A DNA stretch of 64,000 nucleotides from Lineus longissimus (lineage: Eukaryota > Nemertea > Pilidiophora > Heteronemertea > Lineidae). Location of the stretch: contig NC_088317.1 of the NCBI RefSeq assembly GCF_910592395.1, positions 682,001 to 746,000 of the forward strand, given 5' to 3'. The notes beneath the pieces were generated by a model. It searched no databases and had not been told where the DNA came from. It worked only from the letters and a program-made list of their open reading frames with translations. Both the position numbers and the translations under genes were made by a program. This document shows, piece by piece, positions 12,501-24,300 of this stretch; position 1 is the stretch's first letter; the number at the start of each line of letters is the position of its first letter.

Positions 12501-15500
12501 TCGGATCATTAAAGCCAAGTTCAGTACAACCAAAGCTTTTCTGTATTGTCTTCATCTTCTTTATTGAGATTGATATGACCAACTGATCTGGTGCGACAAA
12601 CATCAGGATGGGATTCGATCTCAAGTGGCTTCTTAGCTGTTTAGGAACCATGATGACGCGATAGTTATCTGAAATTTCCCTCACCCATGTGAGACCAGCT
12701 TCACCATCAAAGAACTGCTCAGCCTCCGAAATGACCTGCTGCAAATCATCACTGCTTTCACAAGGGAACTCTTTCGTGATTGTGGCTCCTGGATACGCTT
12801 TCAACTCTGCTTGTACGACAAGCAATTTACTGGCAGATTCATAAAAGAGCTGCGGCTCTTTGGCTAGGAACATCATTACATTTGTAGATGCCTGTAGACT
12901 GATCTGTCTTTTCACATATGCACGCTTGCTGGCATTCTCAGCACTTGGAAGAGTAGCAGGACTTGCTACCGTCTCCATCAGGACGTTCATTCCACTGCCT
13001 GCATCCTCTGTATTCTTTGTCGCACCATTATCAACATCGGATGGAGCTGGCTCACCAGTTGGCTCACCAGCTGGTCCCGCTGAAGCAAACACGGCAGTAG
13101 CAGTCAAGGAATCCTTCCCCCATTTAACTTTCAGCTCTCGGCCATCGGGCAGGGTGACCTTGGCATGCGGATTGTCTTTCAGTAGGTTCATCAGCCGTGG
13201 CGACATACTGAGTATCTTCCCTGATGTGCTGGTGGAAAGCTGAGAAGCGAACTGCACAGAAGTTGGCAAACTTTCAGTACTCGTAGTCGCAGCTGGTAGA
13301 CCTTTATTTTCCTGAGGGATGGTTACTTCGTCAGTTGATGTTGTAGCTAAATCTTGTGCTGTAATGGTTGCTGGTGCAGCGCTCTTTGACATTTTGATTA
13401 TGTTGGGGCCTGTTCCAACCGTAGACACATGACCTGCATTATTCTCCATGGATGGCCGTGAGGTGTTGCTACTGGCAAGAGGCACATGTTGTTGGCCACT
13501 CAGTACCTCACTGTCCTCAGGAATATCAATATTTGGGATTTCTGTGGGCTGAATTGGCTCGGTCATTTGTTCTTCATCAATGATTTCTTCGCGTTGTTCT
13601 GCAGCAAGCACAGCGGGAACATTATCAGATCCGACATCTTGTTGGGGCAAGCCGACAGGAGCAACTGGAATAGCTGGGATCGGCAGCAAGACTGCCTGTC
13701 CGTTCTCATCAAGTTTATAAATACTGAAAGATCCACCAGATGGAACCTCAAAACTACTGAAATCTGTGCTGGCTTGCATCACAGACATGGTACCTGGGCG
13801 ATGAGATTGTTCTGAATTCTGTTCCACTTCACCTGTTGATTCAGGACAGCTTGAGACAGGGTCTGCAGGCCTCGAAGCTGAGGATGCCCTCCTGGACCGT
13901 GAAAGAATGTTTGGCTTTCTGCCGGATGATGTGGAAGGTGCAGGTGATACTGTAGCAGGAGACGCACTTGTTGTTGTGTTCGTCTGTGCAACGACTCCTG
14001 TACTTGTCATGGTCACGATATTACTGGGGGTGACATCAGCCGAGACAATGGGCAATGCAGCAATCCCTGAATTTGATATGCTCTCGAGGTCCACGCCTGG
14101 GAGAGGGATGATTTTATTCCCACTTGGTGTCTTGACCAACAATGCCGGCACCATCGTCCTAGAAGATGAGGATGTCGTGGGTGTATTTGCATCTTTCTGA
14201 GTAGCAGAAATGATTGCAGAAGCAGATGTCACAGTAGTTGTTGGGGTAGACGGAGCTTTGGGCTTTGCTCTACCTCTGCTGCTTGTAACAGCAGAATCAC
14301 TAATGTTGGGCGATAGTTCTGCTTGTGGCTCTTTTGTATGAGAAACTGAGTGCTCAGTTCTGCTGCGTTGCTTCTCAGTTGGCACAAGTGTCCGACCACT
14401 TCGAGTCTGGAGGCCAGGAGACACAGGGAGACTTGCAGTCTTGACTTTCTCAGCTTTATGCTGAACAACAGCGCCCGGTTTTGCCAGCGAAATTCCCTCC
14501 TTTGCAGCACTTCTACGGGTTCTGACCCCAGGTGCAACGACAGCAGACGTATTCACTGGTGTGTCCTTGTTTGCACTGCTTCGAGTTGTAACACTTGGGG
14601 TCATGGGTGTATCTGGTGGCTGCTCTGTCATCTCAGCCTCCTGTACTTCCATTGGAGCTGGTGTCTGTTCCTCGCTATCTGACCCAATAACAATTGGTTC
14701 CTTCTCTCGTGCCGTTTCAGCAGAAGACAAGCCATCACCCGCAGGACCTGGAGAAGCATACGTCACAAACGTCTGAACTGGAGCTGTCTTCTGTACAACA
14801 ACACTAGGATCTTCTGTTGATGTCAAGGTTGTCAGAACCAACGTCTGACCCTGACCTCTTCCCGGGTCATACATTGCCATCATTTGTGGTTGGGCAATCT
14901 GCGTAAGAGTCATTGGCATGACACCCGAGGGCAGAGAAACTCCAACAGTACGAGAAAATGAGGTCAGAGTGACTGGCAAAACTCCTGCAGGATGAGAAGT
15001 TGGTGTTACTGCAATGCCTGTCATGCCTGCCAGCTGAGTGTTCTGCTGTACCACAACAGGTGCAGTCCCAGCAGATTGAGTTGCTTGCATCACTGGATTA
15101 GCCGCAGCCGGTCCTGTAATTGGTGTACCCGCCACTGGTGCAGCCACAGCAGATGGAGGGACTTGTATTGGCATCACTGAATTAACCGCAGCCAGTCTCG
15201 TAATTGGTGTCAGTGCCACTGTACTGGCCACAGCTGGTCGTGTAACAGATGTCTGCGCCACTGGTGCTGCCACAGCAGGTTGAGTGACTTGTATCGGCGT
15301 CACTCTATCAGCTGCAGCCGGTTGTGTCACTGTTGTCAGCACTACCGGTGCAGCTACAGCAGATTGGCTGACTTGTGTCGGTGTTGTCACTGTGGTAGCT
15401 GAAACTGGTTGCATAACTGGTGCTGCTACAGCAGGTGGAGTGACCGGCGGTGATGTCACAGATCTGACTGGTTCTACTATCTGCTGCCACGGTACAACAG

Positions 15501-17277
15501 GCGTGACTCCTCCACTGACCTGAGCCTCCTCACCAGCATCTGTGCTCTTGTTCTTCTCCGTTGCCGTAGTAACTGCTGGTTTCTTTTTCTGCTCCCTGCG
15601 TTCTTTCATCCTCTGTTTTTGCTTGATATGGTCCTTCAACCTTTGTTTGAAAGATGACAGGCCATACTCAGATTCACTAGGTGTGGATGGAGATTTTTCT
15701 GGAGGCGTTTCAATATTTGAATCCGCAACAACTGTTTCAGCAACATCATCTTTCTTGTTATCATCTGGAGATGGTTCTTTGCCTTTTGCAGCATTCTTTT
15801 GGTACGGCTTCCATTTTCTTAATTTTTTTGTTGCAGCTCTGAGTCGGAGTGCGCTTGATCCAATAGGTGCAGTGACAACAGCAGGGCTGGCTACATGTGC
15901 TTCAGTCATCACAATGAAGGTCTCCACAGGATCCGTGGCATCGACTGGCTTCTTGATCTTGGAAAACCTTTTCAGTTTCTCTTCTCCGATGATGTTGCCT
16001 ATCTTGACTTGGCCAGAGCTGAGCCAATTGATCACACAGAAACGCAAGTACCGCGCATGACTAGACAGGTCAGGCATGAGGTGGGTTATTCTGCATCTGA
16101 GAGAAGCACATTCGTTATCTGATCGCTTCGTGTTCGTCAATGTCTGGAATTCAGTTGGGAAGAATATGGCAAGCGCAACGCCGAGGATGACAGCAGGGCC
16201 ACCGAGGACTGTGCAAGACTGCTTGGGGTAAACTGAACAGTTGTAACTGCATGTATGAGTCTTCTTATTGTCGGGGTAATGTGCATAACTAATGTTCAGA
16301 GCCACATTGTACATTGCAGTGCCGTGGAGAAATCCTAAAAGAAACTGTTTTAAACTCTGCGCCATGCCAAATGGAGCCTCTAAACCTAGCGTGTCCACGT
16401 ATAAGGCATCGGCGGAGGATTCACCAAGAGTCATAACACAGAATGTGTAATGGTTACCGCCGTCGGAATCATAACCTGCAATATTAACTGTGGGCTTGAC
16501 ATTGTCATTACTTGCAGTTTGCTGCACATGTAATATGAAGATGAATTTGGTGAAACATTTAGCTCGTGCCTCCTTACCATGACGGCCTGGGTCTGTTAAC
16601 ATTGCATTTAGATAACCAACAAAGTAATCTTCATGTTGCCTATTGAGAACATCGATGAATTTCATGACGACTGTATCGACGTAGGAACGGTTACAACACA
16701 TACTGGCGAGGTCTTCCACGGTGGCTTGGACCGAGCCAACCAGTGGCATGACTTTATTGAACGGATGGTCTGAGAGGAAGTCTCTAAATGCCACCATTCT
16801 CATTTCAGGAATGTTCTCTGCTGACTCATATCGCCCCAACAATGCCAAGTCATCAAACCAGCTGGCCTCAGCCTGCACCATCATCTTTGTTTTCTTCATC
16901 ATATGGCAATACACAAACTTGCCAACACCTTCCAAGTTGAACAAACCATACGGCAGAAAGACACTACAAGAAGGCGAGGCCCGTAACTTCTCCAGCATTT
17001 TTTCACACTCTTTTTCTGGCGGCATGATACTTGATTTGGTCGCATCGGCAAATGAACTACTTTCAGGGGCGACACAGATACTGTACTGCAGCTTTACAAT
17101 GCTCGGTAGTGTGACGCCTAGAAAGTCACTCCGTTTGACCAGGTAGGGCTTCCGCTTGCAGATTTCTTCGATGGTGATAGCTGCTCCCCGGGAGGCGCTC
17201 GATGCCCTCGGTGGGCGGTAGGCCTTGTCGTAAGTATGGGAGTCATCATCAGAGGAGGATGATGAATAGTCATCCAT
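9535..17277 (-). CDS. Giant multidomain protein: Ulp1-like region, duplicated novel module, GATA-like, C2H2-like and PHD zinc fingers
   Basis: Two coding exons, 17277-10600 (2,226 codons) and 10359-9535, joined in phase 0 by a clean intron (donor GTAAGT, acceptor TTGCAG), give 2,500 aa. Order: Ser/Asp-rich N-terminus; 40-420 resembles a Ulp1/C48 peptidase fold (WFDD at 140-143, NHYTF with H276, YVDTLG with D295, then PKQSC with Q353/C355); basic stretch 480-570; T/A/P/V-rich degenerate repeats about 605-800; SIM-like PIVIGSDSEE (861-870); low-complexity linker to about 1450; two copies of a module of about 240 aa (about 1466-1640 and 1708-1880) plus a half copy (1890-1935); Cys-rich part with a GATA-like C-x2-C-x18-C-x2-C finger (2072-2097); second SIM-like IIEV plus acids (2251-2254); C2H2-like fingers (2320-2381); PHD finger C4HC3 (2455-2497). 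A nuclear chromatin- or SUMO-linked role is inference. I do not recognise a named orthologue. An AG acceptor at 17307 leaves the frame open 9 codons upstream of the ATG, so a further 5' exon is possible. Confidence 0.88.
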
Positions 17278-20200
17278 CTTGCCTGGATTGTACTCGGACA
17301 GGATGTCTGAAAGACAAACAAGAGCTGTGTGAGCAGATCTAAACTTAGCGTCAACTTAATGTCAACTACAGAACATTAGTCAACATGACAACAACTGATA
17401 TTGGCCGTCTGCTCACGTTGGTCCTGATGCCACTTGAGCATGAGTATTAAAGACTGTAATCTGTTGTATCTAATTTCTCTCAGAGAAAATTATTTTACTG
17501 ATTATATGTCATCAAACTCCTGATGGCTATTTAACTGGCAGTGGCAGGGTGGGCTTGACACATTTATATGCCCTGCACTTCAACTTGCTGAAACTTTTCT
17601 CAACATGAAAATGTGTTTACCTGTGAAAGTGTTCTTACTTTAGAAACCACAGTAAAGTCCGCAGGATAATACTCCTTCAACTCAAGTCACCAGGCATTAC
17701 AAGTGGCTGTAAAAAAAAACGAAAACATGTCAAGCCACTATTTTTTGGATTTACATTGTGCCTGTGACCAGACCATAGACAATTTGTCTCCAGACCAAGA
17801 TAAAAATTGACACCGACAGGTTGCCTGTTGACTTGTTTGCCCTTCCAACTGCACAACTCGATATACATTCCCCATGGGGCGGGGCCTTTAGCCGGCTCTT
17901 GGCCGTGGGCAGGCCTGTGAGCGCCACATCAAACCAGCACTCACGGCACCAGCAGTAAACAGAAGACAAAACTGCACCCGTCTTGGAATGGGCCAAATTG
18001 AATGGCGATTTGAGCAATTTTTCATGATCCTAGGCCTACAGTCCTTCTTGGGCATCCCCATTGACATATCTCAAACCTCCTCGAGGCACCTTCAACCTTA
18101 GCAGAATGCGAATGGCCATTCACCACGAGCATTCATATATATATGCAAGTTGGCTTGCAATAAGGCAATGCACTGTGTCTGCGACTGTTCTCTTCCTTTT
18201 ATTCATGATATTGCTTGGAAAATTGTAAAATAATCTGTTTTTGCAAAATTCTGGCTAATTCTACGACAAACAACTAGTAAACTGTGATTTTCCTTACGCC
18301 TTATGATTCATACATTTCATTGATAGATACTTTATATCGAATTTCTTATTGTAATATTGTGTTTTTCATGATTATTTCGCCAAATTTTGAGTAGACGAAA
18401 TCGTCAAAATGGCGGTTCTTCACTGAATGACGCCACAGCGCCAACACGCCTCGCCGGACCAGGTTGCAATCACATGATCGCCTTGCCGCCCCAAATTCCA
18501 AGAAATTTGTAAAACTTTATCCAGCCAAAATATGAAAGTTTGCCTCTAAAAAAAATTTTGAAATGCTTAAAAACTAATATTTCAATTTCAAGAATTTACA
18601 AATTTGAGCAACATTGTGATTTTTGAAACATTTTTTATTGCACTATTTGCGCAAGGTTACATGATTCACGGCAGGCGACAAGAGTGAATCGGTTATATGG
18701 AACTACACGTTCGCTTCTCCGGCTGATATTCGACTCACATTTTAGAACTACCGGTCAAACGCAGTCAAACGAACGAATCAGCGCGTAGCCTTGGAGGGTG
18801 GCGTATCCTATGACGCAACCATTGGTGCATCGTCAGCTAAGCCTAATTAGAGGCAATTAGTGCATTTTTTTGCATAAGCAGACAACTAATATGAACATTC
18901 TATTCATTTTAAAGAGACATTTTACAAAAAAGTTTGAGTTTCACTAAATAAATTTTGTCGCATGACGCGATTCATCTCCTTTACCTGCACGGTGTTTGGA
19001 GGCAAAGTCAATATGGTCACTTTGCAAGGAAATTGAAATTGCTACAGGTGGCGCCACGTCGTAACATGATCTAAAAATAGAAACAGGTGTAACAGTAGAT
19101 TTGTTCACTTGGTAATTTAATCCTTGTTGGTGGCTATTTTGTTTTGATTGAAAAGAACTATAAACAATTTTTCGGCCCAGAGGGAGGGGGACAGGGGGAG
19201 TACCCCCTCAAGCACTCCCAAAAAATGTGTTTTTCATGCATATTTTGGACGCAAATTTTGCAAAAAGTAGGGTTGTGCTCCCCAGCCCCCCCCCGGCCAA
19301 ATTTTAATACGGCCCTGATATACAAAGTTTCTGAGACGGTACTTATCAAGCAGCGTTCGTGCTGCCATTGAGAGGGACGATCGTCGTTGGCACATCCGAA
19401 ATGCCATCATCCCAGCTCTTGAAGGTCTTGACGTCTCCTGATCTAGTTTACAGTACTGACTCTGTCATGTCTCTCACAGGGACGACTTGCGCAAAATTAT
19501 TGTCTAATATTGATTTCGGGACCGTGCCAGTTCCTGCAAATTTGATTATTCACGCTAAAACAACTCTACATTCCATTACAGCATCAAAGAGAGCGCGATT
19601 CCAAGATATCATGGAACCGGTTGCATAACACAATCAGAAAGAGAGTCAGAAATTGACGAATTAATTTGTGGTTGTGGTGTTTCTCGGAGGCTATTGTTCA
19701 GTTAATTAGCAACCAATCAGTGATTATTACCTAATCAGTGTTGTTTACAGATGTCCCTGGTGTATGAAATTGATTGAGTGATTGGGCTTTATCATTGCAT
19801 CACGGGAGTTAGTGCGTGGGTTGGCGAAGTCTCAGCTTGTTATAGTTGCCATTCAGGAGGAAACTGATTCCTAGACACTCGACATGGTGGTCGGCTTCAT
19901 TCACTGTTCAAAGATCACTGATGACTGCAATAGATGGTTGATTCACTGAGTCAGTATATTTGCCCAATTTGTTCGTTTTAGAATGACCATTGCGGGGAAA
20001 AACGAGATCCAGGGGGTCATGTTGGTTGGTGTTATACGACAGGGGGCATCCTGGACTTATGGGATCAGGACGATAATGTACCTTTTCCCCTCCACCCGCG
20101 GGACGCATCAATAACCCCGTGTAGAGCTCGTTAGGGTGACTGCATCCATCAGAGGTTGTTTTTCAGTGTCTGCATGTGACCTGCGGACGTACAGTGCTGA

Positions 20201-21129
20201 AACATGAACCATGATGATAGTTGAAAACGTCAAATCGGAAATGCGTCTATTTCAAGATCTGTTTAGGGAAAAGGGATTATCAAAAATAGCCTTGGAGGTA
20301 GTATTACAGATCCTCCTTTAGATATGTGTGCTTTGAGGAGGCCCTTGGGTACCAGCTCTCAGCCAAGGAGGCGGGCGCTCGGTATTAAATCGAAAGACCA
20401 CAGTGCGATTAGATATCAGGGGTTCAAATGGCGAGGTATGTTCGGAGAAGGATATTGTGGGTAACAAATACGAAGGATGAGAGAATATTATTGGACTTGA
20501 ATGAATCAAGGGTATTAACAATTGAAATGTTTTGTTCGGGGAATTTGATCAAAGGAAGATGGTAATATTAGGTTCTGTTTCATCAATGGGAGAGAGGTTT
20601 CGATATCAAGCCTCCCGGCTTTGGGGAAACACCCTTCCCCTATTCTCTGCATGATCCTCTTTATACAAACCGGTGGAGTAACTGCTATCATGCAATTACC
20701 TGTGAGGAAAGGGAGCACGTTGCTCACACGGAGTGGAGATATTGGTACCATGTTATCTGGACCAAATCAAAACTTTGATAAGTGTTAATGCACAAGCTCG
20801 TCGAGCCTACATTTTATTTCCATAAAATTGTTATACTGTATATTTCTCTAAGACTTTCAAAACAACCTCATTGATATCAAACGTCCGCAAACTAAAGGTC
20901 ATTGTGATTATGGCCGCCAAGGCACAGAAATTATCACAGTCGGTAGAGTGCAATACACTACCATCAACTGAAATTCAAGATCATTGACATAAGTCTATAA
21001 TATTTATCAAACAAGCTCCGCCCAAATCCTATCTTTGAATGAAAAGATGCATGGGTGGAGGTGACATTAAGACACGTATATGAAAGGCCCAGGTCTCTCT
21101 GTTTATTATGTATTGATCCGCCAGGCCAG
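17278..21129. other. Intergenic region upstream of the large gene; candidate promoter near 18.4 kb
   Basis: Beyond the 29 nt of exon between the ATG and the acceptor at 17307, I see no coding exon. CAAAATGGCGG at 18405-18415 fits a YY1-type site and lies in the most CpG-containing part (about 18390-18490), which could be promoter sequence for the minus-strand gene; this is a guess. Around 19180-19310 there are purine-rich and C-rich low-complexity runs resembling a dispersed repeat. Short open frames here match no family I know. Confidence 0.35.
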
Positions 21130-21383
21130 TAATCACGGAGTCCGATCAAAGACAATACATGTACATTATTTTATTCGTACGCGATATCGCTCATGCGGAA
21201 CTAATTTTGGTTGTCGTACTCGCAGTTAATCTGGCTTATGGAATGGGTGACGGGTGATTACATAACACACTGTTACCCCTGCTGCCTGCCTGAACAACTG
21301 CAAAAGTAATCACCACCATTAGTTTTGCATGAGCGAAATCACGTACGAATGAAATGATTGTCTTTGATCGGAGTCCGTGGTAA
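21130..21383. repeat. Fold-back element, copy 1
   Basis: Left arm 21130-21212 and right arm 21311-21383 are imperfect reverse complements. The outer ends read TAATCACGGAGTCCGATCAA and, inverted, TTACCACGGACTCCGATCAA; further in, both arms share ATTCGTACG and GCTCATGC followed by ACTAAT. The central part contains GGGTGACGGGTGATTACAT and ACTGTTACCCCTGC. A diverged second copy lies at about 26471-26670, so this is a small repeat family without its own transposase. Confidence 0.7.
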
Positions 21384-24300
21384 TTTAAATGTAGAATATC
21401 ACAAGCTTGGCATGCAGGTGTGAGGTCCGACAGGAATAGAACATGGGCACCATAGATATTCTCAAATTCAAATAATTAATGTAGATGTAAAAGTGGCCTT
21501 TGAGTTCTCTTGTTTATTCAATAGAATGACCACTCAGTCATAATTCAAAGTAACAAAAAGGTTGTAAAAATCAATTTATTGAAATGTCAAAACCGATAGG
21601 CTTGATGGCGGATTGAACCCACTCCATTTCAGTTCCAAGTTTATCGCATTGATGTCTTTGATAATATTGACCATCATTTAGATTGTAGGTGTCGCACGCC
21701 CACATCGAAGGTTTCTTATCCTCTTGAACAGAGGGTAAACACAAACATCTAGCATTTACACTTTAATCTTGGATCAAAATGTCCACTTCAGAAATTTGAC
21801 CGTCCGCATGCGCCAACGTCACACGTGACCATCCTTGCCACACTTGCTGACATTTAAAGGACGTTTCGACACACATTTGATTGTAAATGATCCTTTAGTT
21901 TACCTTGATCGCAGTCTAAAAATATGACCGGTTTTATTTCCAATATCGGTTAACATGTGCGGACGGCACTTGTGGGTGTTACAGTCATATTTCATTTCAT
22001 TTGAATTCTCAACTTACTGAGAAGAAAATAACAATGATATTGATTGAAATTTGTCTTCAAGGTTGACGTCTAAAAAAAATAAAATATAAAGAAATAATAT
22101 ACAATGTACAATACAATTTTTCTGTAAATGCCTTATGTGAGGATTTGGGGGCGGGTATGGGAGCCAATTGTGAGGAGTGTGATACACATTGATGCTTTTG
22201 CATTAGCCTTTGCAACCTTTCATTAGCCAATCTCGTTAAGGAACGTCACGTATTCAAAGTGCAAGGTAGATAACATCATTTGAACGAAATGCTCCTTCTT
22301 CATGCTGCTCAATCTGTGCCATCCTTTGTGTTCAAGCTGACAGTGAAGGCCATTTACCCGGATCAGGTGCTGCATCAGGAACTATTGTCTCTGAAGCTGC
22401 CATCAGGACAATTGGATTGGATTGTGTGATGGACCCATGTTAGTGTGAGTCACTGGGACAAGATGAGAGACTGATTAAACCTTTGAACCCGCCCTTTGAA
22501 ATGATCCAACGCATCCTGGCTGATGACCGAACTGATCGTCGAATAGATTAGTGGTCTTAACATGGCATTCTGGTTGTGACTTTGTCCTCAAAAGATAAAC
22601 TTGGGATGAATAATAATTATCATCGAACTCGACGGAATCCCTCTCCGCGAATTGCTGCAATCATAGAATGATATTCACAGGGTGGAAGTTAGCTCATACA
22701 TGTATATATCTTCTCTTATCATTTATCAGACAATCCAGCCTTCCCTCGTGTCAAGTGCAGATGTGTCACCCGGACATTTCCTTACAAAGTACTCTGCCAT
22801 ATTACTCCTCATTTCAGTCGATGGCATGTTACTCAAGTATGCAGGGTCCACGGTTTCAGATCCCATTGCGGCGATCCGACTGACTGGTGTCACGTGAGCA
22901 GCACGATGGACACATACACCGGGCCATAAACAAGCCCAATACCTGACCACAGTCGCTAGAGCTTAGTGCCACCAATCGTCCGAGCGAGCCCTCGTTAAAC
23001 GCTGTTGGGACCAGCAAATCACAGAAATCAACGATAAATGTCTCTTGGGTGCAAGGTCGCCGGCCCGGGGAGACCACCACGCGGCGATCAGGCGTCGCGT
23101 GACAAGTGATCGCGGACACAACGGACCATAAACTAACCCGCTAATTGACAACGGTCGCCAGCAATTGACAATGCCTCCCGTGAGTCATGCCATGATGTAT
23201 AACACCAGCTATTGACGCGATTATTTAGTTAATCTCGATAATCCGGTGCGTGTCAATAAAACAGGACGGCATCATTATCTAAGTTTATTCAGGAATCTTG
23301 GAATTAGTGACGCTATTTATGTGAAATTAAGTTACGCGGAAGTGACACAGTGTTCGATTCTGCGCGTCTTGCAACTCGATCATAAACAGAGCTAAGACGA
23401 GGGAAAAACGATTGGGCCTTTCTTCAAATCAAATTTTTCTCAGTGGTTTTGGGGGTCTTGAGACCATACCCTTCAAACTTTGGGGTGTCCCTCGATTTTC
23501 GCCTCTAATCCAAGATGGCCGTCAAAATTCAAAATGGCTGCCACAAAGCTTACAATTGACATTCTGAAAGTACTTTGCCCTTATAACCATATGGTCCGAT
23601 TAGGCTCGGCAGGAAGTTTCCCTAAGCCATACGCCAGCCAGATTAACCTATTATGGACGGCTCACCATATTATTCCCTTGAAATAATAAATTGTTTCTCG
23701 CCAACCAACTTCTGTCTTCAGAGTTGAAACTCTTCCGGCCTTTGATCACTTGCTTTAACAGAAAATTCAAACGATCGTAGCTTTCATGTGTGTTGTCGAA
23801 CTGACGGCCTTTGGATATATGTTGATTTTTTGTTATGACTAAGGTGTGTGCTGCCGGTGACAGCTCCAATTCCCAGCATTATGGCTTCTGTACAAAATCA
23901 TCGAACACGCGGCCGCGATGTCTGCAAATGACACTCTACATATTTTTAAAAGAATGTGCTAACGCTTCATTTGTTTCGATCAAAAACTTATCAATGAAAT
24001 CAACGTCGGTGTCAAATCTAGCTGCATCCTCTGATGTGATATCCACTGACGTTCTACAATCCCGCTCAAACGCCAATCGAAAGCCAAATTATGTTTGTCA
24101 AGTATGCGCATGCTGCGTTATTCCACTGACCTTCCTACACACCAGGAGATGAGACACTTTTACCACAGGTGACTCTTGTGGTAAACAGCTGACTTAGGCG
24201 AAAATATCAATTTGACAAAAAATGACTTGGACATGTATTTCATGAGGGTGACGATACCTTGATTTAGGTTCTTGCACTGATACTATGAGTGTCCATGTCC

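Noticed and set aside
12170-16060. Several plus-strand frames of 97-172 aa opposite the large minus-strand exon
   Set aside because: They are antisense shadows of the 6.7 kb coding exon with biased composition mirroring its codons.
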